The notes beneath the pieces are model-generated. The model saw only the letters and a program-made list of their open reading frames with translations. It was not told where the DNA came from and ran no database searches. From assembly GCF_947179015.1 (NCBI RefSeq), contig NZ_CAMXCM010000001.1:731387-795386 (forward strand): 64,000 bases of DNA, read 5' to 3'. The translations under genes and the position numbers were made by a program. Of this stretch, positions 29,838-38,653 are shown one piece after another; the stretch's first letter is position 1; every line of letters begins with the position of its first letter. The stretch comes from Commensalibacter communis. GTDB lineage: Bacteria; Pseudomonadota; Alphaproteobacteria; Acetobacterales; Acetobacteraceae.

Positions 29838-30626
29838 ATGCGTTTAGTTGATTCCCACTGTCACCTTGATTTTTTTTCAGACGAAGAACTTGTAACTCTG
29901 TTAGATCATGCAGAAGAAGCAAAGCTAGGAGAGGTCGTAACGATTGGCACACGCATATCCAAAGCGGATATGCAAAAGCGTATTACGACGTTCACCCGAC
30001 CTGATTTAAAAGTATGGTGTACGGTTGGAACGCATCCTGAATATGTTCAAGATGAAGCCTTTGCGACTGCGGATGAAATAGCTGCCTTAACCGATCATCC
30101 GCAGGTGATTGGTATTGGGGAAACGGGGCTTGATTATTTTTATGGTGAGCCGCATGTGTTCATCAAACAGCAAGAATTTTTTAGAGCCCATCTTCAGGCA
30201 GCTCAGAAAACACAATTACCCGTTTGCATCCATGCTCGTGAAGCTGATGAAGATATTGCGCGAATTTTACAAGAAGAAACACAGAACGGGGGCAGTTTTC
30301 CTTTTTTAATTCATTGTTTCACGTCCAGTCTTGCTTTGGCTCAAGCAGCTATTGATCTTGGGGGATATATCAGTATTTCTGGAATTGCGACCTTTAAGAA
30401 AGCACAAGAATTACGGGATGTCATTGTTCAACTGCCAAGAGATCGTTTATTAGTAGAAACAGATTCGCCTTATCTGGCACCTGTTCCTTACAGAGGGAAG
30501 CGCAATGAGCCTGCCTTTGTTGCACATACGGCGAAATATGTTGCAGCGTTATTGGATATGGCTGAATCAGAATTTATCGATCAAACGACAAGTAATTTTC
30601 ATCGTTTATTTACGAAAGCAAAATAA
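29838..30626 (+). CDS. tatD: TatD-family metal-dependent hydrolase
   Basis: TIM-barrel metallo-hydrolase with 3'-5' DNase activity in characterised relatives, 262 residues. DSHCHLDF at the N-terminus binds the first metal, IGETGLDYFYG carries the bridging glutamate, then VCIHAREAD, FLIHCFTSS and LVETDSPYLAPVP (metal-binding aspartate). It lies between metG and an MBL-fold gene, the usual alphaproteobacterial order. Confidence 0.94.
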   Translation: MRLVDSHCHLDFFSDEELVTLLDHAEEAKLGEVVTIGTRISKADMQKRITTFTRPDLKVWCTVGTHPEYVQDEAFATADEIAALTDHPQVIGIGETGLDYFYGEPHVFIKQQEFFRAHLQAAQKTQLPVCIHAREADEDIARILQEETQNGGSFPFLIHCFTSSLALAQAAIDLGGYISISGIATFKKAQELRDVIVQLPRDRLLVETDSPYLAPVPYRGKRNEPAFVAHTAKYVAALLDMAESEFIDQTTSNFHRLFTKAK

Positions 30627-30628
30627 GA

Positions 30629-31420
30629 ATGAAAATAACCTTTTTGGGATGCAGCGGTTCAGGTGGTGTGCCAATGGTTGGTGGTGAAGATGGTAAAGGA
30701 GAGTGGGGGGCTTGCGATCCTTTGGAACCTAAAAATCGTCGCACTCGTTCTTCTGTTGTGATTGAAACAAATCTTGGTAAGCGGATTATTATTGATACAG
30801 GTCCTGATATTCGCGAACAATTATTACGTGAACAAATTAGCAAGCTCGATGCAGTTATCTATACACATGCACATGCAGATCATATTGCGGGTTTGGATGA
30901 ATTACGTTCTATTAATCGTATGATTGGGAAACCTATTCCAATTTATGCGACCTCTGAAACACTGCAAGAGCTAGAAAATCGTTTTTCGTATGCGTTTAAA
31001 CCTTGGACAACTGCGCCTCACTTTTTCCGTCCTGCTTTAGATGTGAATATCGTTGGATATGGTGATGTATTTACTGTTGCAGAAGAAACCATTCAGACGT
31101 TTGAACAATGTCATGGGTTTGGTAAAACGCTTGGGATCCGCTGTGGGTCGGTTGCATATTGCACAGATGTGATGGATATTTACCAAGATGGATTGGATAT
31201 TTTGCAAGGTGTAGAAACTTGGATTATAGGATGTTTTCAACGAGAACCCCATCCTGCCCATGCTTGGGTTGATAAAGTCTTGGAATGGCGTGAAAAGATT
31301 ATGCCTAGAAGAACGATTTTAACCCATATGGGACCTGATATGGATTGGGAATGGTTAAAAAGTAATCTGCCTGATGGTATAGAGGTTGCTTATGATGGGT
31401 TAAAGGCTTATTCTTTGTAA
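30629..31420 (+). CDS. MBL-fold metallohydrolase, PhnP-like
   Basis: 263 residues, metallo-beta-lactamase fold. N-terminal LGCSGSGGVPMVGG, then the zinc motif THAHADHIAGLDELR (about residues 78-92), later QCHGFGKTLGIRC, YCTDVMD and TILTHMGPDMDWEWL. Closest in layout to PhnP, the cyclic phosphodiesterase of the C-P lyase pathway, but no phn genes are present and this position after tatD is conserved in alphaproteobacteria, so a general phosphodiesterase role is more likely. Last gene of the tmk operon. Confidence 0.88.
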   Translation: MKITFLGCSGSGGVPMVGGEDGKGEWGACDPLEPKNRRTRSSVVIETNLGKRIIIDTGPDIREQLLREQISKLDAVIYTHAHADHIAGLDELRSINRMIGKPIPIYATSETLQELENRFSYAFKPWTTAPHFFRPALDVNIVGYGDVFTVAEETIQTFEQCHGFGKTLGIRCGSVAYCTDVMDIYQDGLDILQGVETWIIGCFQREPHPAHAWVDKVLEWREKIMPRRTILTHMGPDMDWEWLKSNLPDGIEVAYDGLKAYSL

Positions 31421-31458
31421 TTGTTCTAGAATATATTTTTGTTTTTATAAATAACAGA

Positions 31459-31602
31459 ATGAAAATAAATCGGGAAAGCTAAAAGAGATTTTATTTAACT
31501 TTGACGCTACTAAGTGTATTGTTGCTTATTTATATCATAACTTACTATCAAAAATATAAAAATTATAATAAACACATAATTAACTTAAAACCTAATGGTT
31601 AA
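31459..31602 (+). pseudogene. Small single-helix membrane ORF with an in-frame TAA
   Basis: A 48-codon frame starts at ATG 31459, meets TAA at codon 8 (31480-31482) and then runs on in the same frame to TAA 31600. The product would be MKINRES-stop-KRFYLTLTLLSVLLLIYII and a basic tail. The layout is a classic small single-pass membrane protein: basic N-terminus, one helix, lysine/tyrosine/asparagine-rich C-terminus. No ribosome binding site is clear. It may be a decayed gene or chance in AT-rich DNA. Confidence 0.3.
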
Positions 31603-31655
31603 ATCCCTAACTATAAATAAAATATATTGTAATTTAAGAATTAAGAGCTTGAAGA

Positions 31656-33860
31656 ATGACGATTGAAAACGAAGGCTTAATCAAAGAAACCCCACTGGCA
31701 ACTGCATTAAGCGAGCGTTATCTAGCTTATGCATTGTCAACGATTATGTCTCGGTCTTTACCAGATGTGCGGGACGGATTAAAGCCAGTTCATCGTCGTT
31801 TAGTATTTGCTATGCGCCAATTAAAGTTAGATCCAAAGTCTGGGTTTAAAAAATGTGCACGGATTGTGGGGGATGTGATTGGTAAATACCATCCTCATGG
31901 GGATGCGTCTGTTTATGAGGCATTGGTTCGTTTGGCACAAACCTTTGCGGTTCGGTATCCTTTGGTTGAAGGTCAGGGCAATTTTGGTTCTATTGACGGC
32001 GATAACGCAGCAGCGATGCGATATACGGAATCTCGTATGACTATGATTGCTCAGGCTTTGCTCGAAGGAATTGACGAGAATGCAGTCGACTTCCGTGATA
32101 CGTATGACGGTGAAGAAGAAGAACCGATTGTTCTGCCTGGGGCATTTCCTAATCTATTAGCAAATGGTGCCAGTGGAATTGCGGTGGGGATGGCAACCAA
32201 TATTCCCCCTCATAATGCAGGTGAGCTTTATGCCGCTGCAATGCACTTAATTAAAAAGCCTGATGCATCAACAAAAGACTTACTACAATTTGTTCAAGGT
32301 CCAGACTTTCCCACAGGTGGAGAGATTGTTGAAGATCAGGAGATTATACTAAACACCTACGAAACAGGCCGCGGTTCTTTGCGCCTTAGAGCGCGGTGGG
32401 AAGTAGAACAAGGGCGATTTGGTACGTGGCAAGTTGTAATTACTGAAATCCCATATCAAGTTCAAAAATCTAAATTGATTGAGCAAATTGCTTCGTTGAT
32501 GGAGCAAAAAAAACTTAATTTACTGGCTGATATTCGTGATGAAAGTACTGATGTTGTCAGACTGGTTCTGGAACCTAAAAATCGTACGATTGAGCCTGAA
32601 GTCTTAATGGAATCGCTTTTTAAAGCCACTGCTTTAGAGGGACGTTTTTCCTATAATATGAATGTTTTAGATTCCAAAGCTGTTCCTAAAGTAATGGGAT
32701 TAAAGGAAATTTTACGTGCTTGGTTGGACCATCGATATGATGTATTGGTTCGTCGTAGCCAACACCGCCTTAGCGCTTTGGAACGTCGTTTAGAGATTTT
32801 ACAAGGACTACTGGCGGTTTATCTCAACCTAGATGAAGTTATACGAATTATACGTGAGGAAGATGAAGTTAAAACCGTTTTAATGCAGACTTTTAAACTG
32901 ACAGATTTACAGGCTGAGTCAATTTTAAATATGCGTTTGCGTAGCTTACGTCGTTTGGAAGAAGATGCTATTCGTCATGAATATGATGAGCTTTCTGCTG
33001 AAAAAGAAGCATTAAACGCGTTGTTAAATGATGAATCCTTATGTTGGAAAAAAATCTCTCAAGAATTAAAAGAGGGTAATAAACAATTCGGTTCAGGTGT
33101 TTTGGGACAACGTCGCACGTTGATTTCTGGTGCACCGAAGGCAGTTGACGTGGTTGAAGTGCTGGAAGAAGTTGAAAGAGAACCGTTAACCATTATTTTG
33201 TCTCAAAAAGGATGGATTAAAGCGTTAAAAGGGCATGCTCTGGACTTGACTTCACAAAAATTCAAAGAAGGCGATCAGTTCGAAACGTCCTTAGAATGCC
33301 AAAGCAATGATCGCATTTGTGTCTTCGGCAGTGATGGGAAAAGCTTTAATATCAAAGCCTCTGATTTGCCACGTGGTCGCGGGGACGGGCAACCTATTCG
33401 TTTACTGGTTGAACTTTCTAATGATGCGACTATTCTGGCTTTGTTTGTGCTAGATGAGAATGGTAAATACTTACTGGTATCGGATAGTGGACGTGGGTTT
33501 ATTACCGAAGGAAATAATCTATCAACCGATCGTAAAATAGGTAAACAACTTTTAAATCTTAAAGAGGATGAAAAAGCAATTTATTGTTTGCCGATCAATG
33601 GCGATTATGTGGCCATTGCAAATACTGCGAGCAAGTTCTTAATTTTCCCAATAGAGCAAATTCCTGAGTTGAAAAAAGGTGCTGGGGTCATTTTACAAAA
33701 ATTAGGCAAAGGAAAACCAAAACTTGTTGCGATTTTCTCCTCTGAAGAAGGGTTAGTCATTTCTGACAAAAGCCGAAAAAGAAGTTTAGAGGACTTAAAA
33801 GACTTTGTAGGTAATCGTGCGGGTGTAGGGAAAAAATCACCCAACTGGTTAAGAGGATAA
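31656..33860 (+). CDS. parC: DNA topoisomerase IV subunit A
   Basis: Decatenates chromosomes with ParE, 734 residues. N-terminal winged-helix/tower part with [34 protein letters not shown] (quinolone-resistance region, with the serine/aspartate type positions visible as DASVYEAL) and the catalytic tyrosine in [11 protein letters not shown]. The C-terminal beta-pinwheel is shorter and more divergent than in GyrA and lacks a clear GyrA-box, which supports ParC. The 235-base upstream gap holds its promoter and the small relic above. A strong hairpin follows. Confidence 0.93.
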   Translation: MTIENEGLIKETPLATALSERYLAYALSTIMSRSLPDVRDGLKPVHRRLVFAMRQLKLDPKSGFKKCARIVGDVIGKYHPHGDASVYEALVRLAQTFAVRYPLVEGQGNFGSIDGDNAAAMRYTESRMTMIAQALLEGIDENAVDFRDTYDGEEEEPIVLPGAFPNLLANGASGIAVGMATNIPPHNAGELYAAAMHLIKKPDASTKDLLQFVQGPDFPTGGEIVEDQEIILNTYETGRGSLRLRARWEVEQGRFGTWQVVITEIPYQVQKSKLIEQIASLMEQKKLNLLADIRDESTDVVRLVLEPKNRTIEPEVLMESLFKATALEGRFSYNMNVLDSKAVPKVMGLKEILRAWLDHRYDVLVRRSQHRLSALERRLEILQGLLAVYLNLDEVIRIIREEDEVKTVLMQTFKLTDLQAESILNMRLRSLRRLEEDAIRHEYDELSAEKEALNALLNDESLCWKKISQELKEGNKQFGSGVLGQRRTLISGAPKAVDVVEVLEEVEREPLTIILSQKGWIKALKGHALDLTSQKFKEGDQFETSLECQSNDRICVFGSDGKSFNIKASDLPRGRGDGQPIRLLVELSNDATILALFVLDENGKYLLVSDSGRGFITEGNNLSTDRKIGKQLLNLKEDEKAIYCLPINGDYVAIANTASKFLIFPIEQIPELKKGAGVILQKLGKGKPKLVAIFSSEEGLVISDKSRKRSLEDLKDFVGNRAGVGKKSPNWLRG

Positions 33861-33873
33861 TTTTACTAATGAA

Positions 33874-33908
33874 TAAACATGGAAAATGGATATTATTTTC
33901 CATGTTTA
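33874..33908 (+). terminator. Strong hairpin after parC
   Basis: Perfect 14-bp stem (TAAACATGGAAAAT paired with ATTTTCCATGTTTA) and a 7-nt loop, 13 bases after the parC stop. The T-tract after it is weak on the plus strand. Probably a terminator separating parC from the SDR gene. Confidence 0.65.
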
Positions 33909-33941
33909 AATTTGATTATGTCGTTTTCAATTGCTTGAATA

Positions 33942-34787
33942 ATGGAAAATGAGTTGAAGCGCATTATCAAAAATATCTTATTTCCCAAGGTTAAAATCAA
34001 CCAAGCTTTATTAGCTGAGAAATTACACAAGAAAACTATTGTGATTACAGGAGGGAGCTTCGGAATTGGGGAGCAGCTCTGTCGTCAATTGTCAGAGATA
34101 AATTGTCAGCTTGTCATTGTGGCAAGGACAAAAGAAAAACTCCAACAAATTCAACAAGAGTTACAGAATAAACCAGCAACAATTTATATATTTTCTGCTG
34201 ATCTATCGGATGAAGTACAACTCGATCAGTTTATACAATATTTACAACAATATTCGGTCGATATTGTGATTAATAATGCTGGGAAATCTATTTGTCGTCC
34301 TATTATGCAATCATTAGATCGTTTCCATGATTTCCAACGAACGATGCAATTAAACTATTTTGCGCCTGTGAAATTATGTTTAGCGCTTATCCCGCAATTA
34401 GAAAAAAATAAAGGTCATATTATTAATATTTCGGCGATTAATGTATTGTTGGCTCCAACAGCATATTGGGCGGCGTATCAGGCCTCAAAAACGGCTTTTG
34501 ATCAATGGTTGCGGTGTGCAGAGGCAGAGTTATTGATTGAAGGCATTAAAATCTCTACTGCTTATTTACCTTTGGTTAAAACACGGATGATAGAACCAAC
34601 AGCAGCATATCAGCATGCGCCAACCATGTCTCGCCAACAAGCAGTGGATCATATTTGCCAGTTAATTATTGAGCAACGCGCTTATTATAAACCTTGGTGG
34701 ACTTTATTAGGACAAGTATCCTCTGTGTTTTTTGCCAGGAATTGGGTAAAGTTGATGCAATTTTATTTAAAGAAAAAGAAATGTTAA
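33942..34787 (+). CDS. Short-chain dehydrogenase/reductase
   Basis: 281 residues, classical SDR fold. Cofactor loop TGGSFGIGEQL (TGxxxGxG), then SADLSD, NNAGKS, the catalytic serine in NISAIN, and YQASK with the catalytic tyrosine and lysine. The roughly 30-residue N-terminal extension and hydrophobic C-terminus suggest membrane association and a lipid-like substrate. It overlaps the following AMP-forming ligase by 7 bases, so the two probably act on one pathway: activation of a fatty or related acid by the ligase and reduction of a keto or aldehyde group by this enzyme. Confidence 0.88.
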   Translation: MENELKRIIKNILFPKVKINQALLAEKLHKKTIVITGGSFGIGEQLCRQLSEINCQLVIVARTKEKLQQIQQELQNKPATIYIFSADLSDEVQLDQFIQYLQQYSVDIVINNAGKSICRPIMQSLDRFHDFQRTMQLNYFAPVKLCLALIPQLEKNKGHIINISAINVLLAPTAYWAAYQASKTAFDQWLRCAEAELLIEGIKISTAYLPLVKTRMIEPTAAYQHAPTMSRQQAVDHICQLIIEQRAYYKPWWTLLGQVSSVFFARNWVKLMQFYLKKKKC

Positions 34788-36298
34788 AGGGCATTAAAGC
34801 ACTTTATCAGATCAAATTACTGAGCTTTAATGGGCTTTGGTATTTAATAAACGCTATTCATGCTGTTGGCATGAATTTAATGGCACTGTTGTACGTGGCA
34901 CAAAAATTATATCCCAACAGAATAGCTTTTCAGGATGATACCGATCAGATTACATATCGTGATTTATATTTACAATCTCAGCGATTAGCAGATCAACTTT
35001 ATCAACATTACGATATCCAACCTCGCCAAAAAATAGCAGTTATTGCCTATAATCATTTATCGTTGGTGCATAGTTTATTTGCGCTCTCTGTGTTAGGTGC
35101 AGATATTTACCTAATCAATGCAGAAATATCACCCACACAATTTCAGCGTTTAAACGAAAAACATCAATTTAAGTGGATTATTCATGATCCAGAGATCCAA
35201 TATGTGTCTTTAGATCAAAGCATCTTTATGGATCATCATTTGTCCATATCGATTAATTCTTTATTGAAAGAAAAGAATTACCTGCTACATCAGAAAAGAA
35301 AAGTTCGGCATTTCTCTAAAATCATAGTGTTGACGAGCGGTTCAACTGGAAATTTTAAAAGTGCGGAACGATCTTCTAAAGTTGGCAACTTCCTTATTCC
35401 ATTTTATCAATTACTAGCTCAGCTAAATTTATATCGTTATCAATCAATTTATATCGCCACGCCGATTTATCATGGATTTGGTATGGCAACGTTATGTATG
35501 GCGGTCATATTAGGGGCAACAAGTTATCTTCAAAAGAAATTTATCGCTCAAGATGCTTGTGATTTATTGGAAAAGCACCAAATCGAAGTCGTTACTTTGG
35601 TTCCCTTAATGTTAAGCAGGATGTTGAGGTGCGACGAACGCAAGTTACGTTCTTTACAATGTATTATTACAGGCGGTGCAGCCATAGCAGAGCCTTTGGT
35701 TAATGAAACATTGTCCAAATTGGGAAATATCCTATTTAATTTATATGGTACATCAGAGGCTGGGGTCTGTATGATTGCTACACCGAATGATTTACAAAAA
35801 TCTCCTAAAACAATAGGAAAACCAATTCCTGGATTACAAGCTAAAATTGTAGAAAATGGTCAAACAATGACTGATGGTGTGGGAGAGTTATATATAAAAT
35901 GCGCGTGGTCTATCCAGAGTAAAATATGGATAAAAACAGGAGATTTAGCTTTTAAAGATTTGAATGGATATTATTATTTGCAAGGACGAGCAGATGATAT
36001 GATTGTCTCTGGTGGTGAAAATGTTTATCCATACAGTTTGGAGCAGACTTTGATAAATCATCCTATGGTTGCAGAGGCTTTTGTTCTGGTTATTTTCGAT
36101 AGTGAATTTGGTCAAAGATTGGTTGCTTTTATTGTCGTGGAAAAGAATCAAAGCATATCAGAAGAGGAATTGTATGCTTGGTTGAAAACTAAAATTGCAC
36201 GTTATCAAATGCCCAAAAGAATCCTATTGATTGACGAAATTCCAATCACGATCATCGGCAAGCCAGATAAGAAAAAATTATTACAATTATTGACTTAA
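34781..36298 (+). CDS. AMP-forming acyl-CoA synthetase / ligase
   Basis: 505 residues, ANL superfamily. ATG 34781 lies inside the end of the SDR gene, after AAAGAAAAAG. P-loop VLTSGSTGNFKSAERS (the motif lysine is followed by SAE, not the usual G-rich end), then YGTSEAG (motif 4), IKTGDLA and GRADDMIVSGGENVYP, and the catalytic lysine in GKPDKKKLL near the end. The N-terminal leader of about 40 residues resembles that of long-chain FadD-type ligases. Substrate likely a fatty acid; not determinable from sequence. Confidence 0.87.
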   Translation: MLKGIKALYQIKLLSFNGLWYLINAIHAVGMNLMALLYVAQKLYPNRIAFQDDTDQITYRDLYLQSQRLADQLYQHYDIQPRQKIAVIAYNHLSLVHSLFALSVLGADIYLINAEISPTQFQRLNEKHQFKWIIHDPEIQYVSLDQSIFMDHHLSISINSLLKEKNYLLHQKRKVRHFSKIIVLTSGSTGNFKSAERSSKVGNFLIPFYQLLAQLNLYRYQSIYIATPIYHGFGMATLCMAVILGATSYLQKKFIAQDACDLLEKHQIEVVTLVPLMLSRMLRCDERKLRSLQCIITGGAAIAEPLVNETLSKLGNILFNLYGTSEAGVCMIATPNDLQKSPKTIGKPIPGLQAKIVENGQTMTDGVGELYIKCAWSIQSKIWIKTGDLAFKDLNGYYYLQGRADDMIVSGGENVYPYSLEQTLINHPMVAEAFVLVIFDSEFGQRLVAFIVVEKNQSISEEELYAWLKTKIARYQMPKRILLIDEIPITIIGKPDKKKLLQLLT

Positions 36299-36424
36299 AC
36301 AAGTCCTTTAAACATCTGTATGCCTAATTATCGTTCTGTGAGTTAAAACTGTTTTGACCAATTGCTCTCTATTTTGATGTGTTTTCTGTCGATATATATA
36401 AGTTATTAAAATGATAATAACGAT

Positions 36425-37165
36425 ATGAAAGATAATATCATGATTGAACAAAGATTTGCTAATCAACGTGGGTTTTCAGATCACGGTTGGTTAAAGGCAA
36501 GATTCACTTTTTCTTTTGCCAATTATTGGGATCCAAAACAAATTGGCTTTTCTGACCTGTTAGTCATTAATGATGATCAAATCGCGTCAGGCAGGGGGTT
36601 TGGCACGCATCCTCATAAAAATATGGAAATCTTTTCTTATGTTCTGGAGGGTGCCTTAGAACACAGAGATTCTATGGGGAATGGGTCGATTATCAAAGCT
36701 GGTGACATTCAATTAATGAGTGCTGGCTCTGGGGTAACCCATAGTGAATTTAATCCATCTTCGACTCAAAAAACACATTCTTTGCAAATATGGATTGTTC
36801 CGAATGAAGAAAATACCAAGCCAACATACCAACAACATCATATTCCAAATGAATTAAAAAGAGGCAAGTTACAGCTGATTATATCCCCTGATGGAGAAAA
36901 TAATTCCCTTTATATCCGTCAAGATATCAAAATATATTCAGGTTTATTTGATGGTGAAGAGCAGGAAATATTTAATATCCCTGAAAATCGTTATGTGTAT
37001 CTTCATGTTGCGAGAGGTAGTTTAAAAATCAATGATTTAATATTTAATGCAGGTGATGGGGCTCGTATCCGTCACGAGCAGCAATTGCACTTCAATCATG
37101 GTCAAAATGCCGAAGTTTTATTATTCGATATGCGTCCTATAGAAACAAATTGTCCCTATATGTAA
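36425..37165 (+). CDS. Pirin family protein
   Basis: 246 residues, two-cupin pirin/YhhW fold. The metal-binding N-terminal cupin is seen as GFGTHPHKNMEIFSYVLEG with the histidine cluster, followed by EHRDSMGNGS, and SAGSGVTHSEFN carries the fourth ligand. E. coli YhhW has quercetin 2,3-dioxygenase activity; the natural role is usually redox sensing or unknown. The start is either ATG 36425 or ATG 36440 (MIEQRFANQRG), the second fitting the family better. Its stop touches the stop of the convergent frameshifted gene. Confidence 0.9.
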   Translation: MKDNIMIEQRFANQRGFSDHGWLKARFTFSFANYWDPKQIGFSDLLVINDDQIASGRGFGTHPHKNMEIFSYVLEGALEHRDSMGNGSIIKAGDIQLMSAGSGVTHSEFNPSSTQKTHSLQIWIVPNEENTKPTYQQHHIPNELKRGKLQLIISPDGENNSLYIRQDIKIYSGLFDGEEQEIFNIPENRYVYLHVARGSLKINDLIFNAGDGARIRHEQQLHFNHGQNAEVLLFDMRPIETNCPYM

Positions 37166-37608
37166 TTAATGGGAATGTAAATAATATCGAGCTTGATATT
37201 TCTCTAAGAAATCGATCATGATGTCGGCGAATTGTTTGGCGGTTAATGTCGGTCTAGGATCTTCATATTTTATTGTTGGTTGTTTTAATAAACGTAGAAT
37301 TATATTTTTCAGAATCCTATGAATAGAAACGATGATAAAGGCGAATAAAAAAATGGAACTAGCGGGATTAATAAAGCATTCATTTCAGATTTAAAGTATT
37401 TACCATATGGAAAATATTCTGCAAAATAGTCTACGGGCAAACCAATAGCGTTAGCACTATAAGTAATGAGAAACTCTGCATCTATACCATAGAACTCATA
37501 TTCTCCTTTATTAATAATGAGGTCTGGGGAAAATTCTTTATAGGAAATACCGCCTTCTTTTCGAATAACTCTGTAAATTTTCAAGTAAAGTAGGTCTTGT
37601 TCATTCAT
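37166..37608 (-). pseudogene. Membrane protein gene with a frameshift in an A7/T7 run
   Basis: The frame from ATG 37608 runs 99 codons to a TGA at 37309. The last 13 codons or so change character just after a homopolymer at 37347-37353. Adding one base in that run joins the first 85 residues (ending NALLIPLVPFF) to a second open stretch (LFAFIIVSIHRILK... to YQARYYLHSH) that ends at TAA 37166, exactly against the pirin stop. The joined product would be about 147 residues with one membrane helix and a basic cytoplasmic tail. I do not recognise the family. Real mutation, slippery phase switch or sequencing error are all possible. Confidence 0.6.
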
Positions 37609-37628
37609 TATATTTGTATCGTTTATTT

Positions 37629-37654
37629 ATGCTCCTTTGTATACAAAGGAGCAT
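37629..37654. terminator. Palindrome between hemB and the frameshifted gene
   Basis: Perfect 11-bp inverted repeat ATGCTCCTTTG / CAAAGGAGCAT with loop TATA, 10 bases beyond the hemB stop and 21 bases before the start of the minus-strand gene at 37608. It is GC-richer than its surroundings. On the minus strand it is followed by ATAAATAAAC, not a T-run, so termination of hemB is likely but an operator for the next gene is possible. Confidence 0.5.
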
Positions 37655-37663
37655 TGCTCGAGT

Positions 37664-38653
37664 TTATTCTTTTAACAACCTGGCTGCTTCCAACGCAAAA
37701 TACGTCATAATGGCATTGGCGCCAGCACGTTTGAAACAAAGTAATGTTTCCAAAATAGTTCCTTCTTTTTGTAAGAAGCCGTTTTGGATTGCACCCATCA
37801 ACATGGCATATTCACCAGAAACTTGATAACTGACGATTGGAATATCGAATTTATCACGCACAGAGCGGATAATATCAAGATAAGGCATTCCTGGTTTAAT
37901 GATAATAGAATCTGCACCTTCCTTGATGTCTAATTCGACTTCTGCCAATGCCTCACCACGATTGGCAGGATCCATTTGATAGGTCTTTTTATCACCTTTT
38001 AATAATCCCCCAGATTCTAACGCATCACGAAATGGTCCATAATAGACACTGGCATATTTAGCAGCATAAGACATTAATTGAGTATCAATAAACCCTGATT
38101 GATCCAATCCTTGGCGAATAGAACCGATACGACCATCCATCATATCAGATGGGGCAATAATATCGATACCAGCATTGGCTTGATTAATGGATTGTTTAAT
38201 CAAAACTTCGACGGTTTCGTCATTCACGACATATCCGTCTTTTATAATTCCATCATGCCCGTGGCTGGTGTATGGGTCTAAAGCAACATCTCCAATCAAT
38301 AGCATTTCTGGGAATTGTTTCTTTAGTTCTTTGGCTGCACGGCAAATTAAATTGTCAGGATTGTAAGACTCTGTTCCTGTTGGATCACGTTTTTCTTTTG
38401 AAGTAACAGGAAATAACGCCAATGCTGGAATATCTAATTTAGCGGCAGGTTCAATATATGCACCAAGACGATCTACAGAAACACGCTTTGCACCAGGCAT
38501 TGATGCAACTTCTGTTTCTATATTTTGTCCATCTACGATAAAAATTGGCCAGATTAAATCATCAATGCTGAGTTTATTTTCAGCAACCAGTCGACGTGTT
38601 GTTTGATTAAGGCGGTTACGACGCATACGTGTCAGTGGAAAATTACCAATCAT
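37664..38653 (-). CDS. hemB: Delta-aminolevulinic acid dehydratase (porphobilinogen synthase)
   Basis: Condenses two 5-aminolevulinate to porphobilinogen in haem synthesis, 329 residues. Both Schiff-base lysine regions are visible (GPFRDALES segment and IIKPGMPYLDII). The metal site reads DVALDPYTSHGHDGI, where zinc enzymes have cysteines; this is the cysteine-free, magnesium-type site usual in alphaproteobacteria. Its ATG overlaps the stop of the upstream permease gene by 4 bases (ATGA), implying coupled translation. Confidence 0.96.
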   Translation of the reverse strand: MIGNFPLTRMRRNRLNQTTRRLVAENKLSIDDLIWPIFIVDGQNIETEVASMPGAKRVSVDRLGAYIEPAAKLDIPALALFPVTSKEKRDPTGTESYNPDNLICRAAKELKKQFPEMLLIGDVALDPYTSHGHDGIIKDGYVVNDETVEVLIKQSINQANAGIDIIAPSDMMDGRIGSIRQGLDQSGFIDTQLMSYAAKYASVYYGPFRDALESGGLLKGDKKTYQMDPANRGEALAEVELDIKEGADSIIIKPGMPYLDIIRSVRDKFDIPIVSYQVSGEYAMLMGAIQNGFLQKEGTILETLLCFKRAGANAIMTYFALEAARLLKE

